Below the pieces are notes generated by a model. That model was not told the DNA's origin, made no database searches, and was given only the letters and a program-made list of their open reading frames with translations. Below, piece after piece: positions 1 through 15,364 of a DNA stretch of 64,000 nt (position 1 is the first letter of the stretch; each line of letters begins with the position of its first letter). The position numbers and the translations under genes are program-made. The DNA is from Hevea brasiliensis. Taxonomy: Eukaryota; Streptophyta; Magnoliopsida; Malpighiales; Euphorbiaceae. Location: contig NC_079507.1 in assembly GCF_030052815.1 (NCBI RefSeq), forward strand, positions 54,695,571 through 54,759,570, given 5' to 3'.

Positions 1-927
1 GTATATATGTCTCTAAACATTTCAATCCATACTTACATACAGTATATGTGTGCCTATATGGCTTGTAAGTTGGAATATATTTTAATCACACATTGAAAAA
101 GCAAATCAATTAGGCTTTTCCCTTTTATGGTTTTTTTTAAAGTATATCAGGATGTTTTTTATTTTCATTTTATAATCCAAAAAAAACTAATTTTTTTAGA
201 TTCGTTGTTATTCTTTTCAATAATATCATTTTCAAAGACTGAATTTAAGTTTTTCCCTTAAGAATGCAATTGCCCTTATCTTCTTTATGATGTTTCTTAA
301 AAAAACATCAAGATTCATGAGGAGAGATAGATTATGCATGAGGACTAAGGAAGGTTAGGTCAGCCTCCATTTCCTTTTTTATAATGATGATCCTTTATAA
401 AATAATTAGTTTATTTTTGGTCAAATATACATTTATATTACTTTATTTTTGGTCAAATATATATTTTTGTACTAAGATATGGATGGATCTCATATGTATT
501 GCTAATTTGATGCTAAGATATTCCTTAAAAAAGGTAAATGCTTAGGTAATCTGTCGGAGTTACTAAATTTTCAAATTTGAATGTTTGGTAATATTCTAAA
601 ATTTAATTATTAAACAGTTTAAAATTATAATTACAACATTAAAAATTAAAATTAAGTCTAAAATATATACAAATCCCTTTGACAATTATTTTTCTCCAAT
701 ATAAGACGAATATTACATAAAATTTAATTAATAAAAAGTATTTCCATAAAATTGCCAAGCATAAAAGTAAAGTTTCCTTTATTTCCTCCTTTAGAGGATA
801 ATCATTAAAGTTAGAATCCAAGCAATAATATTATTGTATTGGTTTGAAAACACAAATTAAAAAATAAAAAAATAATAAAAAAAAGAAGCATATTAAGTGC
901 TATTCTAAATTTGGTGCTTTTTGGAAT
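1..927. other. AT-rich upstream region of the P450 gene
   Basis: No coding sequence was recognised. The stretch is AT-rich with short poly-A/T runs and no repeat structure that I could tie to a transposon family. It presumably holds distal promoter sequence for the gene that starts at 1030. Confidence 0.5.
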
Positions 928-939
928 ATATATATAAAT
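928..939 (+). promoter_or_regulatory. Probable TATA box of the P450 gene
   Basis: A TATATATAAAT run lies about 90 bases before the ATG at 1030. That is a normal spacing for a plant core promoter with a short leader. The start codon itself has a favourable context (ACC ATG G). The assignment rests on position and motif only. Confidence 0.5.
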
Positions 940-1029
940 GGCAGGGGACAAATCAGTGGACTCAAAACATTGTCCTTTTCTTCAATCTTCATTTCTTTAT
1001 TGCGATTTTGAGCTAGCTACCGGCCAACC

Positions 1030-3618
<2,589 letters not shown>

Positions 3619-4285
3619 TGGGAAAGGAAAGGCCGGGACTGCAGAACCTTGATTAATTACAGTTAATGGTTGAACATCAATGTATGTTGAAAGAAATTGT
3701 TATGAGGTCAGATTTAATTAGTGTAATTAATTAGTCAGCTGTAGAAAGAAGAAAATGGAGTGGTAATTAAGAATTTAAGTTGTAGAAATTTCAGCATATG
3801 GAATTTAAATAATGCTAGTGATTTCTAGCAAGTAATTTTCTCTTTATTTAGTTTATAAATTCTTTTTTCTGAGTAGAAATTGATATGGCAATAGAAGGGA
3901 TCAGAGCCATTATATTATTACTCATTTCTGGCCTCGCCTCCCTAAATAATGGGAAAGAATTCTTCTCAACCTTGTCACCACTCATCCATTCTCCATTCTC
4001 AAGGCTATTCAGCAATGTGGGAAAAATTTTTAATATATATATATATGTGCGCACGCACGTGTGCGTGTGTGTGTGAAATTTGAAACTATTTATTATTAAA
4101 ATAGAGTAATACTATCGGAAATAGCAGAAGTCAACATGAAGAAGGAATTAGTTTCTTTCTCTCTAATTTTTTTAGAGAGAGGTTTTTCTCTTCGTTGGTT
4201 TCTTCTTCCAAGATTACGTAGGAAAGGCTTTATCTCAATCCAGGGTATAGGTTACTCCCTCCCTGCTCCTGTTTAGGGCTATAAA
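3619..4285. other. 3' UTR of the P450 gene and intergenic sequence
   Basis: It begins with the 3' untranslated region. A short alternating purine-pyrimidine run (about 4035-4075, AT/GC/GT repeats) follows. A 63-codon open frame at 3885-4076 has no recognisable similarity. From about 4170 a CT-rich stretch (agagagaggtttttctctt) begins that appears to continue beyond the copia insertion, at 9005. Confidence 0.5.
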
Positions 4286-4591
4286 TGTTGGCAAAATTTA
4301 TAAACTCAAACAAGTTACCCACTAAAGGACAAAACCAAAGTAAGAGAGTAAAAGTGGTCATATTATTGTTAGAGAAAGTGGAGCCTTTATAGGCTTTACA
4401 GCAACAACTTAAACCAAAAAAAAGAACTAAAAATTTACTGAATGTGCAGATATTTTATTCACCACTAACAAAACAAAAAAATAGAGTAATCTTGAAAGCT
4501 AGAAACAAGGACACATAGCACTTTTTTTGGATACATTGCAATTTTTTGGACACATTGCAAACTAATTTTGAATTAGTCTTCACTCCTATCA
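4286..4591 (-). repeat. 3' LTR of the copia element
   Basis: It runs TGTTGG...TATCA and pairs with 8719-9004. It is 20 bases longer than its partner because a short stretch around GGACACATTGCAA is tandemly duplicated (about 4528-4562). Confidence 0.88.
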
Positions 4592-4599
4592 TTCCCCTT

Positions 4600-6490
4600 G
4601 ATTGAAAATTGGATACTCCCAACTGCTATCGAAAATTGTGAAGCTTGAGATGAGACACAGACTTGGTAAACATGTCTGCACCTTGTTCATTTGTGCTGCA
4701 AAACTCTAAGGCAATTGTTCCACTTGCTGCCAATTTTCGAATGAAATGATGTTGGACCTCAATATGCTTTGTCCTCCCATGAAAGGTTGGATTCTTTATC
4801 ATTGCAATTGTAGCTTTGTTGCCACAAAAGATCTTTGTTACTGCCTTGGCTTTAATTAGCTAAAATTCTTCTCAACCACACAGCTTGACATGCTGATGAA
4901 GTTGCAGCAATATACTCCTTTTCTAAAGATGAAAGTGTGATAGTATTTTTCATTTCTGAGCACCATGAGATTGCACCTGAACCAATATTGAAACTATAGC
5001 CCGAGGTACTTCTTCTATCATCCAATGAACCTGCCCAATCATTATCAATATACCTAAATAGCTGAAATCTGATATTTTAGAGTATCAAATTCCATAATCA
5101 GCAGTCTCGAAGATATATTGCAAAGATCCTCTTAGCTGTTCCAAGATGTTGTTTTGTTGGGCTATGCACGAACTTCTACACAATAACAATAGGAAATGCA
5201 ATGTTAGGACATGTATGTGTCAAATAATTCCATCCACCAATCAACTTCTGAAAATATGTTGCATTAGCCATTTCTGTCCCATCTTCAGTTTGCAATTTTT
5301 CATTCAAATTCATTGGTGTTGATGCTTTGTTGCAATTCAGCATGCTGAACCTCTTGAGCGTATTGCATACTTGTGTTGGGAAACAAAAATTTCATCTACA
5401 CCCTATTTCACCTTAGGCCCAAGAAAATATTGCACTAGACTTAAATATGTCATCTCAAATTTCTTCATCATAGAAAAATTAAAAATAGCAATAAGAAATT
5501 CACTTGACCTAAAATAAATAATATCAACATAAAGACATATCACTAGAAAATCAGCTTTCCCTTGCTTATTTACATACAAAATGGGTTCATTTTCACTTCT
5601 TTCAAATCCATGTTCACCAAAGTAATTGTCAATTTTGCTATACCATTCTCACGAAGCATGTTTAAGCCTGTAAAGAGCTTTTTTTAACCTGAAAACTTTA
5701 TCCTTATGGCCATTTACAGCGTAACCTTCAGGTTGAAAAACGTAAACTTTCTCTTCCAAATCTGCATTCAAAAAGGCAGATTTCACATCAAATTGAAAAA
5801 AGGCAAAGATAATTGCATAGCTAAGGCATGCAAAGCTGTTTTAAAACAAGCAACAGGAGAGCATGTTTCTTTGAAATCAATGCCTTGTTGTTAAGCATAC
5901 CCCTATGCTAAAAGTCTAGCTTTATGTTTCTGTATACCTCCATCTACATGGTACTTTGTTCTGAACACCCACTTAAGCCCAATTGCATTCTTCCCTTAAG
6001 GCAAGTCCACTAATTCCCAGTTCTAATTTTTCTGAATTGGAGCCATCTCTTCAGTCTTCATCCATAAAAGTGCACCATTCTTTCATTTTTTATGCTTTCT
6101 CGTAGAGTATTGGATATGAAACATACAAAATAAAAGAACAAGATGCATAAATATCTTTGAAGGACTTAAATTTCCTTGGAGGAGTTTCATTGAACAAGGA
6201 GGTACTAAAGCTGATGGGAATTGAAGAACTACTGCACCCAGTAGAGGAATTTTCTGAATGTGAAGGCAATGGATCAGAAACATCTTCTAAAGTTGGAATT
6301 TGATCGCTGTTTTAAAAGCTTCCCCAGTCCCATTTTGCATCTTCATCTAACACTGCATATCTGCTAATAATAATCTTGCCACTTAAAGGGTTATACAGCC
6401 TACATGCTTAGATTGAGGATTATAGCCAACAAAGATACATTTTTCAAAATTTTCATTCAGTTTGGGATGATGTTGAGAGCTTACTAAAGA
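4600..6490 (-). pseudogene. Degenerate copia reverse transcriptase / RNase H region
   Basis: Translated on the minus strand in changing frames, this interval still shows copia signatures. A VICLYVD block near 5520-5545 is the remnant of the RT catalytic YVDD loop. A block near 5000-5050 reads GYIDNDWAGSLDDRRST, typical of the copia RNase H. No frame stays open for more than about 60 codons here, so no functional enzyme can be made. Confidence 0.7.
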
Positions 6491-6495
6491 ATGGG

Positions 6496-7698
6496 CTACA
6501 CAACAAAAAGTTTTAAGTGGCGAATGCAAGATCTCGTACCTTTCCAAGCTTGATATGGAGTTTTATTCAGAACTACTTTTGTAGGAGAGATATTCAACAA
6601 ATACACTGCCGTTGCAACTACTTCAGCCCAAAAAGAATTAGAAAGACCTTTAGCTTTTATTAAGCTTCTAGCCCTTTCCACCATAGTTCAATTCTTCTGT
6701 TCAACGACACCATTCTGCTCTGGTGTATGTGTTGCAGTAAACTCCCCGTGAATGCCGCATTATTCATTAAAAACCATTAAATTTAGTGGAAATAAACTCA
6801 CCACCTCTGTCAGTGCGAAGACACTTGACACTACTGTCTGTTTGATTCTCTATAAGTGCCTTAAATTTCTTGAAATTGGCAAGAGCTTTTGAATTAGATC
6901 TCAAAAAATAAACCGAATTCATGCGGCTATAATCATCAATAAGCAACAAAAAATATCGACTTCCACCAAATGACTCCGTGTTCATGGGTCCACACAAATC
7001 AGCATACAACAATTCTAGACAATTATCAGCCCTCCAAGATTTTCCTATGGGAAAGTATTTTTCTACTTTGTTTTTCAAAACGCACCCTTCACAAAATTCA
7101 AAAGAATCAAATTTAAGTAGTCCAATCACCATTTCTTTTTGATTCAACAATCTTAAACCATTTTCATTCAAATGACCATAACGCAAATGCCATAATTTAG
7201 ACTCACTGGTTCTCCTAACAACAAAGGCAAAATTACCAAACTTAGAGACTTCAAATGCGAACATTTTGTTTTGTGCCATTTAACATTAATTATGATGTGG
7301 CCTGAATTCTTCTCTTGAATGGTGCATGAACCATTATCAAACAGAATTATATACCTCCTAGCCATCGATTGCCCAATACTTAACAAGTTATGAGCTAAAA
7401 TAGGAACAAATTGTATATCATGAAGAAGCTTAGTGTTACCATAGTCTATTTGGATGGCAATTGTACGTTTCCCTTTAACTTGTATTTGCGCATCATGACC
7501 TAGTTGCACCTTTGATTTCTGCATCTCATCAACCTCTCTAAATAATGATTTTGCACCTGACATATGATTAGAGCAATTGCTATCCAAAAACCAAACAACA
7601 TCGATAACATTTTTATCATAAGACTGAGCCACAAATAACATACTCTCTTCATCTACAAAATTTGCTTGATTCCTTTCCTTTCTTTGCTTGGCCAACAA
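6496..7698 (-). pseudogene. Copia protease-integrase region (broken frames)
   Basis: Minus-strand frames at 7168-7698, 6767-7279 and 6496-6684 together read protease, GAG-pre-integrase and integrase. The first contains VWFLDSNCSNHM (the copia protease D-S/T-G/C region). The second contains LWHLRYGHLNENGL and a FCEGCVLKNK segment forming the zinc-binding HHCC part, then LLYADLCGPM and RTDRGGEF of the integrase core. The third reads SFWAEVVATAVYLLN, the end of the core. Two frame changes and at least one stop separate them. Confidence 0.85.
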
Positions 7699-7699
7699 T

Positions 7700-8600
7700 T
7701 AGCTTTTTAATGCCTTAATTTCCCACAATAATAGCATTCAATTGAACTCTTTGCATGAGTCCCTTCATTTCTTTACTTGGTCCAGCAATCAACTTCTCTA
7801 TGACCCAATTTCTCGCAGTAATTGCACTTGATTGAACTCTGATTATTCTTGGACTGCCTTTGTTCACATCTTGTCCTCTTCGTCCCTTTCCACCATGACC
7901 TCAGCAAGATATCCATCATGAAATCCACCTTTGTTTGGTATTTTGTCATCTGATTTGGTGGTTTGAGAGGATCCTCCTTTCACTTGAAATGCCCTTCCTT
8001 CATTTTTTTTTTTTTCTACTTTTGATATGCTTAACCTGTCCTCATGAGCTTGTAAAGAATCCATTAAATCATCAAAGGAATAAGTAGATAAATCTTTGGA
8101 CTCTTGTATTACAACAACAACATGATCAAACTTAGGAGTTAAACTCCTTAAAATTTTTGAAACTGCAGTCCCATTAGAAATTTTCTCACCATATGCCCTC
8201 ATTTGAGAAACAATTTCTATAGCTCTTGACAAATATTTTTAAGCAGTTGCAATATTGCTCATTTGAAGCATTTCGAATGCTCTATGAAGAGATTGAAATT
8301 TGACTTTGATTACCCTTGATGAGCCATGAAATTTTGTTTTAAGAGTTTGCCATGCATCTTTTGAAGTGGTTGCTGTAGAAATTTAAGAGAAAATTTCATC
8401 AGTGATAACTTGTTAAAGAAAGAACAAAGCCCTTGCATCATTTTTTTTTTTATCGTCTCGCAATCGTTGCTTTTCATCTAGGTCATCATGCCCATTCTCC
8501 ACCAGGTCCCATAGCTCTTGGGACATGAATAGCATTCTCATCCTGATGCTCCAAAACTCATAGCTATCACTTTTGAATATGGGAATCAAAGGTTGAGATT
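7700..8600 (-). pseudogene. Copia gag remnant with two zinc knuckles
   Basis: In element sense it starts near 8600 with FKSDSYEFWSIRMRML, the usual UBN2-type gag opening. It continues through the frame at 7864-8232 (MSRAIEIVSQMRAYGEKI) and ends with two CCHC knuckles, CNYCEKLGHREVDC and a second copy with a stop inside it (about 7690-7850). Frameshifts separate these parts. Confidence 0.75.
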
Positions 8601-8718
8601 AAATAACAGCATCATTAACCGTCATTTTGTGGATTGTGTAACCACACTCTTTTTTTTTTTTTACTCATACTTTCTAACTGTCTGCCCAAGATGCTTTTTG
8701 GCTCTAATGCCAAAACTT

Positions 8719-9004
8719 TGTTGGCAGAATTTGTAAACTCAAATAAGTTACTCACTGAAAGACAAAAGCAAAGTGAAAGAGTAAAAGTGATAATATTATT
8801 GCTAGAGAAAATGGAGCCTTTATAGGCTTTACAGCAACAACTTAAACGAAAAATAAGAATTAAAAATTTGTTGAACATGCATATATTTTATTCACCAGTA
8901 ACAAAACAAAAAACAGAATAATCTTGAAAGCTAATAACAAGGACATATAGCACTTTTTTTGGACACATTGCAAACTAATTTTGAATCAGTCTCTACTCCT
9001 ACCA
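8719..9004 (-). repeat. 5' LTR of the copia element
   Basis: A 286 bp repeat beginning TGTTGGCAG and ending CCTACCA, matching 4286-4591 apart from the 20 bp tandem duplication there and scattered substitutions. It is followed by the TSD copy ATAAA. Confidence 0.9.
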
Positions 9005-9009
9005 ATAAA

Positions 9010-10143
9010 TAGTTAGTTCCCTTTTATTTTGGTTGCAGGCTGACTATTTTTGGTAAGGGTGTTTTCTCTAAAGAACTTGTTTTGGTGTTTCCGTCGATCG
9101 AAGGATCGAGGTCGATGTGGTTGGTTGCTTGGTCTTGCCTTGCGAGAGAGTGCATGTTGCTGCCATGAAGAAAAGGTGCCTCAGGAGTCCTATAGGCTAT
9201 AGTGGCCTGTTCCTTTGGTTCGCTGACCCTCCAAGGCAAAGAAAGCCATTTTGAACTTTACCTTTCGACCACCTTAACAAATCACATAAAATAGGTCTAA
9301 GTTTTTTGTGCTTTTCTTGAAACAATATTGCTATATCAGAAGATTGAGCTTTTATAATGGGTGATTAATGGCTTCAGAAGTGCTATGTGTCGCACTATCA
9401 AAAGCCTGATGTTTCCTCTTCTAGATGGCTATCGGGGTTAGGGCAGCACTAATGGTTTTGCTGCCCTTCTTCATGCTAGCTAAGGGTCTTTGAGTTTGTG
9501 GGTTTAGGCTTATGTATGTTTTATGCTAGCTTTGAGCCTCATGATTTCTTTATTTAATCTATGTGATTTTGGGCTTGCTGTATTGGCTTATTTCTTTAAT
9601 AAGCTGGTATTTAAACCCACTTATCGAAAAACTTTTATCTTTGAAAAAAATAAATCTCAATCTTGCCATTTTCATTAGGAGTGTATGATTTTTATTTTCT
9701 TAAATTATATAAAAAATATAAAATTAAAAAGAAATTGACACTATAAAAATTAATTATATTAAATTAAATTTATTTTATTATTTTTATATAATTTTGATTT
9801 TTTATTAATAACTAAACCAAGAATGACAATTGAAATCAAAATAGTTTATATATATGTGCATAATTATAAGATTTACTAAAATTAATTAAATTTATTGGAT
9901 GAATCTTTATATAATTTTATTAAAATTAATTAAATTATTGTAAAAAATTAAGTAAATTATATATAAAAATAAAACTTTAAATTATATAAATGTGTTATAA
10001 AATTTTTATTATAATTTAATGAAAATGTGACAAATATTGCTACATGAAATTAAATGAGAGAAAAAGAAAATATTGATACATGTTTACCCTTCCAATTATA
10101 ATAACTTATTATATGAAAATTAAGGACAATTAAAAAAATATGT

Positions 10144-10148
<5 letters not shown>
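9010..10148. other. Non-coding sequence, possibly an older repeat interrupted by the copia element
   Basis: No gene was recognised. The block 9010-9640 is less AT-rich than its surroundings and appears contiguous with 4170-4280 if the copia element is removed. It ends in an A-rich tail (about 9640), which would suit a LINE-like relic, but I could not identify any protein domain. From 9650 to 10148 the sequence is simple AT-rich DNA. Confidence 0.35.

Positions 10149-10236
<88 letters not shown>
10149..10236. repeat. (ATT)n microsatellite
   Basis: About 29 uninterrupted trinucleotide units. Confidence 0.97.
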
Positions 10237-10238
<2 letters not shown>

Positions 10239-10528
10239 GATAAATAATTCTCAATTTTGTTCTTCGTGATAAACGTTTTCATAATGCATATAATATAAGG
10301 AAAAATAATTAGTGTTTTAATATACCCACCAATATAGAAAAATTGTTATATTGTAATATCTATTTTTGGTTCAATAAAACATGAAAAGGGGAAAAAAGTA
10401 TTGAGAATAATTAGAGATAAAAATGAGTGCAGATGTTGGAGGTAGTAAATTATTATTGATATATTATTCATATAATAATTATATAAATATTTGAAAATTC
10501 ACATCTAGTTGAATTTGGTGTAGGGCAT
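10237..10528. other. AT-rich spacer
   Basis: No features were seen between the microsatellite and the TSD of the solo LTR. Confidence 0.5.
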
Positions 10529-10533
10529 AAAGA

Positions 10534-13500
10534 TGTAACGCCCTCATTTTAGGTAGTCCGTACATTTTACTGTTTTGACGATTAATGTCTGTTCAGACAG
10601 TCAGGATATTTAGAACTACATTTAAACTAGAGTGGGGAGTCATAAATTGATTGAATAAAGAATAAGAAAAATTAAGAGAAAATAAAAGAAATAAAATGCC
10701 AATAGGTTAAACGAGCCGGGGTCACAGCGATGGGTAACATAATGGGAAGCAACTGTGAAGACAGTTAGCGATCCTATAACCATGAGGAAACCCTGTGAAA
10801 TAATTTTTGGGATTCCAGAGGAGTTATTGAGCTTTGGATGGCATTAGAATGCCAAGAAAATGTTCAGAGAATTTTATAAATTGGTATAGATAATTTTAGC
10901 TCGTTAAGCTAAACGAAGGGCATTTTGATCATTTCACATTCAAAGATGATTTTTGATCAACTTGTCCATTTAAGTAAGTGAGATATATGACATAAAATAT
11001 AAATAAATATTGATAAAAAATTAATTAAAAAAATGAGCAAAAGAAAGAAGAAAGAAAGATAAACCGAAAATCCGATAAGAGTAAAATTTTGTCAATAAAA
11101 TTTAAAGGTTACACATTGACCAAAAATGGAATTTATTAAATTAATAAAGCAAGATTAGTTTAATTAATTGAAATTATAAAAAAATTAAATATAATTATAT
11201 TAATAGTCAAACCAAAATGATTAGGAAATTCAAGGTAATTACAAAATTGTCATTTCTCTTTAATTACAAGTATGCCATTATATTATTAAATATTATAAAT
11301 ATCGTTTAAAATGCTAAAAAAATCAGAACTTTGGTCTTCTTATCCAGCAATCTGCCGTCCTCCCTCTCTCTCAATTCTCTCTCAAAATACACCATTAAAG
11401 CACTTATCAAAAGCTTGAAACTTAGGTCTTTCACCATGATTTCTTTGGGAAATCATTAGAAAACCCTAGATGGAAGCTTGAATTGTATGAAGCACTCAAG
11501 AAAACACAAGAAATTGAAGGAAAAGTGAAGTTTAAAGCTTGGAAAAATTCTACTCACCAGGTTAGTGTACTAAACAAGTTCTTTTCCTTCTTTAATCTTT
11601 GTAAGCATGCTAAATCAAGTAGAAATTGTATGAAATCAAAAGAAAACCATGAGTAAATAGAATCTCTAAATTTTGGTAACCATGAGAAAGTTTGAGAATT
11701 ATTGGTTTTTGATGGAATTAAGTGATTTATTTATGTTATTGATGAGTATAGATGATGGATAAAGTAATTAGTATGAGTTTGGTATGTGTATACCATGAAT
11801 TGGAAATTTGAAGTTAGGGTTTTGGTGAAAATTTGAGAATTTTGTGTATAGCTTGAAATTAATGATGTTGAGATGAATTGTTGACATTTAGAAGTGCCAA
11901 GAATGTGAAATGAAGTTTGGGAGTTGGGAGGATTTGAAATTGAGAGGGCTGATTTTTCTGTGCAGGAAATTGAACCTTAAGTCAAGTATGGTTTTTAAGC
12001 CATAAATTGAATTTTGTTGCTCCAATTGGTGTGAAACCAATTAGAGATGAAACCTAGGACAATTTGCCACATTTTTCATGAAGAAACTATGCCCAAAAAC
12101 TGTCCCTAACCTGGCCTAAAATTGACTTGAATCCGGGTAACCCTAATATGGACCTAGAAAAATGACTAAATGAATAGTAAATGTTCAAATGGCCATAACT
12201 CACACTAGGAAGGTCAGAATGACCTAATTCTTAAACCATTAGACATAGGAGCATATTTTTCATGAAGAACATAGAACCCAGATCTGCCTCTAACTAAGTG
12301 AAATTGTTAGCACAAGCTAGATCAACAAAACTGTCCAGAACCAATCTGCCCAGAATTTATTGAACTTAGGCTCACCCGACCAGTTTTGGCAAAAATGCCA
12401 TAACTTGGTCTATAAAATTGCAAATATAATGAAACTAATGCTAAAATTTTTATAAGACATAGATCTACAATATTGATGTTTGGACCAAAGCCCAGAACAC
12501 AAGGGAACTAGGTCAAATTGCTAGAACAAATTAGCACATTAAACCCTGAAATTTGACTAAACCACCACTTGACCCAGAATAGTTTTTATAACATATCTCG
12601 CACTAGAAAATCCCAAATAGGATGAGCCAAACTGTTCTGGAAACCTAAGAGATATGGCTCCAACTTTGATTCAAAAACTTGCCTTAAATTTAGAGTGTAA
12701 GAATCCTAAAATGAGAGTCAAAACCACTGACCTGAACCTAGAATCCTGTAAACACATGGTACCTGAGTCCAGGCCAGTTAATTTGCTATAATTAATTTTA
12801 CGAGAGCTGAAAAATTGTAATTCAAAATTTTGAGTGATCATAAAACATAGGGTAACAACTTCTATGAAGAATATTAGGCCTAAAAGTGGCTGTAACATGT
12901 CCAAATAATTAGGAAAAAATTGACTCAAAATGACATGATTAAAAAAGGAAAACAAAGATAAGACATAGAAGAACAACTTCTATGAAGAAAGTGTAGCCAA
13001 ACAGTGGCAACATCTTGGCCAATTTGCTAGGAGAAGATAAGACACCAAATCTGGACCTAAAGAAAGGTTCAAGATATTATTTGATACATGACATGTAAAT
13101 TACCTATATGAATTGCTAAATGTATAGGTTACATGAAAATGAAGGGGGGGGGGGGGGAACCTATTTTCCCACTATAAATTAACATAAAACTACTATAAAG
13201 CAGTAATAGTGCATGACATGAAATGATAAGATCATAAGTAATTAATAATACTAATTTGCCCAAAGTATACCTAGACTTATTTATATAGCATGGATCGATT
13301 GGTATACCAATTAGGGACTACAGATTGCAGTACTGCCCACAGGAATAATCATTGATAGACAATATATGTCTAAGATGGTTGTTCTACTGGCTTTATGCCT
13401 GTCCGTTGACCATTGTGCCTTATTTTATTTTTGGTTTTATACCTGCCCGCTGGTCTTGTGCCTGACATAACAAATGTATACATGTTAGACATATGGATGT

Positions 13501-14394
13501 TTAACTAGTATACTCATGTGTATCCAATCTTTATAGTTTGTTATAAGTTACTTGGACACAGATATCAGTAATAAACCTTAAATTTAAAAAGGTACATGAA
13601 AAGATCACAGGTATAAGTAATAAGACTGAACATGGAATAAACGAACAGAAAAGATCCCGATTAACTTAATTGCTTCCAAAGTTTTATAAACATGTAAAAG
13701 ACTATAAACTCATGAAATCTATATTTCTTTATAAAGTTATACGTGGAATAAATATTTCAATTATTTAGTTATTTTTCCTTTATTTTATGCACCACTAAGC
13801 GTTATGCTTAGCGCATTGGTTCTTACCCGCGTAGGTATGGAAGACCAGTACCAGCAACAGCAGCAACAGTAGAGCGTAGATAAGATTTTGATCAGATCTG
13901 CTGCAGTGTAGGTTGTCACCTCAGAAGTCTATTTTGGTAAGGCTCATGTATATTTAGGTTTTTGTATTTTGGTTATTGTATGTAAGTAAATTATATATAT
14001 TTTGTGAATGTAAATTAATTATAAATTATTGTATACAATTTTATATGAATGTATAAAGTTTATATGAATGAAATCAAATTTATTTTCTTGAAAATTATAT
14101 GAGTTATGATATGATATAATACATGGAAAATTGATATGAGCAATATGATGATGTATGAAAATATGAAAATGATATAAAATTATTTGTAACAGGTAAGTAA
14201 TGGAACCCGCTATGCACTAATAAAACAGAGGAGATTATATCTGGGTCTCCATAAAAATGAAATGTGACAAAAAAAAAATCTACCCGTAAGATAATGAAAT
14301 TAATATTGTACACGACAAGACATGATAGGGTGCTCCGGTACCGAATGTAGCACACATTGCACGATTACACTGCAGATGGGTGAGGGGTGTTACA
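10534..14394 (+). mobile_element. Solo LTR, 3.86 kb, Ty3/gypsy-type, TSD AAAGA
   Basis: It starts TGTAACGCCC and ends GGTGTTACA, and AAAGA flanks it on both sides (10529-10533 and 14395-14399). No second LTR or protein-coding interior is present, so this is a solo LTR left by recombination. Its layout matches the 4.0 kb LTR at 22,428: an opening gene-like GCGATGGGTAAC block, a run of degenerate CATAACT / GACCTAAA modules, and a tail with ACCACTAAGCGTTATGCTTAGCG. The two differ enough to be separate families. The 14-G run at 13,145-13,158 is unusual. The last 260 bases occur again at 36,560. Confidence 0.9.
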
Positions 14395-14399
14395 AAAGA

Positions 14400-14455
14400 T
14401 ATATCATTTATCTAATAGAGGCAAATTAGAATTTTCACACTCTTAATTCTCCTTA

Positions 14456-14516
<61 letters not shown>

Positions 14517-15364
14517 TAATTAGAGTTTAAATTTGAAATTTCAATCCTGAAGACAATTACATTCTATTAAATTAATTTTTTTTTATTCATATGACTCTAT
14601 TAGTATTTAAACTTGAAAGTTCATGATTCTATATATAATTTTAGTATTATTAAGTAGTATTAAAATCATCTCTCTGAATCATAAAGTCTTGAGTTCAAAT
14701 TTTAAGTAAAATCGGTTATAAAAAAATTCACCAAAAATATTTGATAAATTTAAAATTTAAATTCTTTATTAGATGCATAAAAAAGTTTTTAGAGAAATAA
14801 TAGAAAAAATTCTATCCAATATTTAAAAATTGGTCCATTGCTAGTGTAGACAAAGATAAAACAAGACTGAAATATTACTATTATTATTTTTAATAATAAT
14901 TATTAATGTAATAAATAAGCTAATTATTAAATATATCATAACACTAAAATATAATAATTTTTTAAATATAATAAAATAATTTTTATTTAATTATAAAAAA
15001 TAAGGCTCATATTCTAATAAGGAAGATACTGCGCTTATAAGTAACCCATATTTGCCAATGAGTAAGAAAGAACCGAATTGGCAAATACCTTGTAAACGAG
15101 ACCCACTTTAGCAAAAACAATCTTTTCTTCTTCCCTAGGTTGCCTTGTCTAAAGCCAAAATAAACCTCGAAATCGATCAATAATTCAGTAGTCTCTGCTA
15201 CTTCTCGATTCGATTACAGGTACCCATTAGTCTTTACGTTGAGATCTCTTATGGGTCTTTAGTTCTTTCATTTTCTAAGTCCTTATTTTATGTGCTTAGC
15301 ATTTAATTTTTCTTCATTTGCTTTCAAGTAGTGGGTTCAGAATTCAATTTCAAGTTTCTAAAGA
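14400..15364. other. 5' flank and promoter region of the PBB gene
   Basis: This is AT-rich sequence followed from about 15,030 by a more mixed, presumably promoter and leader, segment. It is repeated almost unchanged at 36,825-37,745, apart from an expanded TA tract (14,459-14,515) absent from the second copy. No TATA box could be singled out with confidence. Confidence 0.55.
14459..14515. repeat. (AT)n microsatellite, present in only one copy of the duplication
   Basis: About 28 AT units. The matching position in the second copy (about 36,870-36,880) has only four, so the tract expanded or collapsed after the duplication. Confidence 0.9.

Larger units (their letters stand above)
4281..9009 (-). 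mobile_element. Decayed Ty1/copia LTR retrotransposon with TSD ATAAA
   Basis: Two similar LTRs (4286-4591 and 8719-9004), each starting TGTTGG and ending in CA, enclose a 4.1 kb interior read on the minus strand. The 5 bp ATAAA occurs immediately outside both ends (4281-4285 and 9005-9009), showing one insertion event. The domain order in element sense is gag, zinc knuckles, protease, integrase, reverse transcriptase/RNase H, which is the copia order. Just inside the right LTR, minus-strand TTGGCATTAGAGCC resembles a mutated initiator-Met tRNA primer-binding site. All reading frames carry stops or shifts and the LTRs differ at many sites, so the copy is old and inactive. Confidence 0.9.

Noticed and set aside
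3885..4076. 63-codon plus-strand frame starting MAIEGIRAIILLLISGL
   Set aside because: It looks hydrophobic at the N-terminus but overlaps simple-sequence DNA, has no recognisable family, and lies in the probable 3' flank of the P450 gene.
9024..9239. 71-codon minus-strand frame
   Set aside because: No domain was seen, and it falls in a probable decayed repeat.
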